Below, one piece after another: positions 15,897 to 17,553 of a DNA stretch of 17,553 bases. This stretch comes from Bryobacterales bacterium (GTDB lineage Bacteria; Cyanobacteriota; Vampirovibrionia; Obscuribacterales; Obscuribacteraceae): NCBI GenBank assembly GCA_903970295.1, contig CAJCHQ010000075.1:1-17553 (forward strand), given 5' to 3'. The notes beneath the pieces were generated by a model that saw only the letters and a program-made list of their open reading frames with translations, made no database searches and was not told the DNA's origin. The translations under genes and the position numbers were made by a program. The first letter of the stretch is position 1, and each line of letters opens with the position of its first letter.

Positions 15897-17150
15897 TTAT
15901 TTTGCAGTCGCCAATGCTTCGGTCGTGTGAACAGTGGTCGACTCGCTCACAGTTTCTTGTGCAGCATTCAAGGCCTTACGCAGGTCATTGATCAAATCGA
16001 CTTCTTCTTCGATACCAACCGATAAGCGAATCAAACCATCGACTATGCCGAGAGGCTCACGCACTTCTTTGGGAATAGGCAAGTGAGTCATTGTCGCTGG
16101 ATGGCAGATCAAAGACTTGACGCCGCCGAGACTTTCCGCCAATTGAAATAGTTTCGTAGAAACAACAGTTTTCTTCGCCGCTTCGATGCCGCCTTTGACT
16201 ACGAATGCGACGACGCCGCCGAAACCTGACATCTGCGCTTTGGCCAGAGCATATTGCGGATGCGAAGGCAATCCAGGGTAGTAAACCTTCTCGACGTTTG
16301 GATGGTTTTCCAGGAACTGGGCAATGGCAGTGGCATTTTTCTCATGCTCACGCAAACGCAGTGCGAGAGTCTTGATACCACGCAGAATCAAAAAGCAGTC
16401 GAATGGACCAGGAACGGCGCCGACTGCATTTTGATAGAACTTCAATTCTTCGTACAGATCTTCTCTGGATGTGACAATGGCGCCACCGATCACATCGCTG
16501 TGACCGCTGAGATATTTGGTCGTGCTGTGAACGATTACGTCGGCACCGAACTCGAGCGGTCTCTGGAAATAAGGCGTGGCGAATGTGTTATCGACAGCAA
16601 AAATGAGATTGTGCTTCTTTGTGATCTCGCCAACAGCCTTCAGGTCAGCCAGTCTCAACAGAGGATTAGTGGGCGTCTCCAACCAAACCAATTTTGTTTC
16701 CGGTCTGATTGCTTTTTCGATATTGGTGACATCGGCAGCATCGACATAAGTGAATTCGATTTTGTATTTCTTCAAAACTCGCTCGAATAGGCGATAGACA
16801 CCACCGTATACGTCTTCACCGACGATTACGTGGTCACCACTTGACAGCAAGTTCAAGACCGTCGAAACGGCAGCCAATCCAGATGCGCAGGCTAAGCCAT
16901 ATTTGGCGCCTTCGAGATCCGCCAGACATTTCTCCAGGGCGCTACGGGTGGGATTGTGCGAGCGTGCGTATTTGAAACCGCGGTCTTTGCCAATCGCTTC
17001 TAAAACAAAAGTCGAGGTCTGGTAGATCGGCGTAATCAAGGCGCCGGTCTCGGGATCGCATTCCTGTCCGGTGTGGATTGCGCGCGTATTAAAGCCGTAT
17101 TCAGCTTGATCGTCGAAACATCGCTCTAAGTCCTGGTGGTTAACAGTCAT
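15897..17150 (-). CDS. Cystathionine gamma-synthase/lyase-family PLP enzyme (MetB/MccB-like)
   Basis: Cytoplasmic fold-type I PLP enzyme of 417 residues in the Cys/Met metabolism family. PLP is expected on K212 in VHSTTKYLSGHSD; D187 (AVDNTFATPYFQ) would hold the pyridine nitrogen, and Y61/R63 (KYARSHNPT) the phosphate of the neighbouring subunit. Members make cystathionine from a homoserine ester (MetB), or split cystathionine (MccB, CTH), or use sulfide directly; motifs alone do not separate these. Two acidic positions of the family are lysine: K60, just before Y61, and K345 in SLGGVKSL, where GGxE is usual. The last 25 residues are a Thr/Ala-rich tail. The ATG at 17150 has AGGAG 10 bases upstream. 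A methionine-rich leader with a terminator precedes it, which favours a biosynthetic role in making methionine. Confidence 0.93.
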   Translation of the reverse strand: MTVNHQDLERCFDDQAEYGFNTRAIHTGQECDPETGALITPIYQTSTFVLEAIGKDRGFKYARSHNPTRSALEKCLADLEGAKYGLACASGLAAVSTVLNLLSSGDHVIVGEDVYGGVYRLFERVLKKYKIEFTYVDAADVTNIEKAIRPETKLVWLETPTNPLLRLADLKAVGEITKKHNLIFAVDNTFATPYFQRPLEFGADVIVHSTTKYLSGHSDVIGGAIVTSREDLYEELKFYQNAVGAVPGPFDCFLILRGIKTLALRLREHEKNATAIAQFLENHPNVEKVYYPGLPSHPQYALAKAQMSGFGGVVAFVVKGGIEAAKKTVVSTKLFQLAESLGGVKSLICHPATMTHLPIPKEVREPLGIVDGLIRLSVGIEEEVDLINDLRKALNAAQETVSESTTVHTTEALATAK

Positions 17151-17165
17151 TTTTTAAAATCTCCT

Positions 17166-17203
17166 AAAAAAAGCTCCCCTTCCGGATGAACCAGAAGGGG
17201 AGC
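17166..17203 (-). terminator. Intrinsic terminator in the leader, directly before the ribosome binding site
   Basis: On the minus strand, GCTCCCCTTCTGG pairs with CCGGAAGGGGAGC over 13 bases (one U-G) around a UUCAU loop and is followed at once by seven T (plus-strand A-run 17166-17172). The AGGAG of the downstream gene begins at the next base. With no gene upstream on this strand inside the window, the natural reading is a conditional terminator in the leader of the cystathionine synthase-family gene. Confidence 0.9.
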
Positions 17204-17227
17204 GGCATTCACAATACTTGGGTTTAA

Positions 17228-17314
17228 TTACTCATGCATAAACCTGTGAAGCAACATCTCCCTCCTGGCAGAGGGGCGACGCATTTGCATGGTGGACATC
17301 AGTCGGTTTTGCAT
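17228..17314 (-). CDS. Methionine-rich leader peptide, 28 residues
   Basis: An ATG frame of 28 codons ending in TAA, lying between a strong promoter and the leader terminator. Methionine codons occur at 1, 6, 9, 11, 20 and 26, far more than the few per cent typical of proteins; there are also six arginines and no cysteine. The only possible Shine-Dalgarno, GGAG, is 3 bases from the ATG, which is too close. The expected transcription start falls at or next to the A of the ATG, so it may be translated as a leaderless message. The product need not have a function beyond being translated: ribosome progress would sense Met-tRNA for the downstream gene. It could still be a chance frame; its position and codon content argue otherwise. 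Confidence 0.6.
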   Translation of the reverse strand: MQNRLMSTMQMRRPSARREMLLHRFMHE

Positions 17315-17321
17315 AGACTCC

Positions 17322-17349
17322 ATTATGGGGCTCACGACTAGAATGTCAA
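17322..17349 (-). promoter_or_regulatory. Sigma-70-type promoter of the attenuator and cystathionine synthase-family gene
   Basis: Read on the minus strand: TTGACA (plus 17344-17349), a 16-base spacer, then CATAAT (plus 17322-17327). The -35 box is perfect and the -10 box matches five of six consensus bases. Transcription should begin near 17314-17316, about 165 bases before the gene start and right at the leader ATG. Confidence 0.75.
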
Positions 17350-17371
17350 AACATTTTCTACGTGATGTTAA

Positions 17372-17399
17372 GCGGAAGGGGTAAATCGATCCTTCCCGC
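17372..17399. other. Hairpin in the divergent intergenic region
   Basis: GCGGAAGG (17372-17379) pairs with CCTT-C-CCGC (17391-17399), with one bulged C and an 11-base loop. It lies upstream of the minus-strand promoter and downstream of nothing transcribed that I can see, so it could be an operator for a regulator of either divergent gene. No family assigned. Confidence 0.3.
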
Positions 17400-17539
17400 A
17401 AGTCGCTCGAGCGGTGTTCTACAATAGTGTTTACTGATGTCCACGTGCTGGAGGCCCCCGTAGCCCGTCCTTAACAATTGCGGTAAGCAGACTGAACTGA
17501 CTGTATAGCGCCGCGGAAAAACAAATCTTGAGGTCATAA

Positions 17540-17553
17540 ATGTCGATTGAAGA
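17540..17553 (+). CDS. Start of a divergent gene, cut by the window edge
   Basis: ATG at 17540 follows GAGGT (17530-17534) with a 5-base spacer, and the frame stays open for the four complete codons available (M-S-I-E). Too little is visible to name it. It is transcribed away from the cystathionine synthase-family gene and shares its upstream region; a TACAAT at 17420-17425 could be a -10 box, without a matching -35. Confidence 0.55.

Larger units (their letters stand above)
17166..17314 (-). promoter_or_regulatory. Putative methionine attenuator (leader peptide plus alternative hairpins)
   Basis: Four RNA segments can pair in order, as in trp-type attenuators. Segment 1, CCCCUC (plus 17271-17276), can pair with segment 2, AGGAGGGAG (plus 17258-17266). 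Segment 2 can instead pair through GGGAG with CUCCC of segment 3 (plus 17194-17203). Segment 3 pairs with segment 4 (plus 17173-17182) to make the terminator. Segments 1 and 2 lie within codons 13-19 of the methionine-rich leader frame, just after Met codons 9 and 11. A ribosome waiting at codon 11 for charged Met-tRNA would cover segment 1, free segment 2 to pair with 3, and prevent termination. A further small hairpin GGUUUA/UAAACC (17221-17244) spans the leader stop codon. Structure and mechanism are inferred from sequence only. Confidence 0.65.

Noticed and set aside
17166..17330. SAM (S-box) or another known riboswitch upstream of the cystathionine synthase-family gene
   Set aside because: The place and terminator fit, but I could not find the conserved S-box core or another aptamer core that I know, while a Met-rich reading frame fills most of the space. 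A covariance-model search would settle it.
17420..17425. TACAAT as the -10 box for the divergent plus-strand gene
   Set aside because: No acceptable -35 box at 16-18 bases, so it is kept only as a possibility in the entry for that gene.

Overview
The window is ordinary-looking bacterial chromosome of roughly balanced base composition, densely coded, with genes on both strands. The Sec-exported proteins, the MacB-type exporter with a large extracytoplasmic domain and the ClpS/ClpA pair point to a double-membrane (Gram-negative type) bacterium. The many TPR and alanine-rich exported proteins would fit an uncultured lineage such as the non-photosynthetic relatives of Cyanobacteria (Obscuribacterales/Melainabacteria), but that placement is a guess and nothing here proves it. 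There are no rRNA or tRNA genes, no CRISPR array and no intact mobile element.

Layout. 1-1939: the end of an ABC exporter operon (MacB-type permease, cut by the window edge, then its ATPase). 2158-4544: four plus-strand genes, namely a small exported EF-hand protein, an MPPED-like metallophosphoesterase, an exported alanine-rich protein with a 21-bp tandem repeat, and a MaoC-type hydratase. 4560-6275: a minus-strand pair, an isochorismatase-family hydrolase followed by an exported TPR protein whose gluzincin-like domain has NExxH instead of HExxH. 6478-8204: a TPR protein and FabH, convergent, with overlapping stop codons. 8511-12410: clpS, clpA and a protein with a catalytically dead GGDEF domain. 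12483-15347: a large minus-strand membrane protein with VIT and von Willebrand A domains. 15702-15895: a 5'-truncated, frameshifted remnant of an isoprenylcysteine-methyltransferase-like gene. 15897-17150: a cystathionine synthase/lyase-family enzyme on the minus strand. A divergent plus-strand gene starts at 17540 and runs off the window.

The most interesting element is the 5' leader of the cystathionine synthase/lyase gene (17151-17349, minus strand). It has a near-consensus promoter, a 28-codon reading frame with six methionine codons, a set of mutually exclusive RNA pairings, and a strong intrinsic terminator placed directly before the ribosome binding site. This is the layout of a trp/his-type attenuator, apparently sensing methionine by ribosome stalling. 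I know of no described example for this gene family; I could not search.

The enzyme behind that leader is also unusual. Two acidic active-site positions of its family are both lysine (K60 and K345), which may mean an anionic homoserine ester as substrate.
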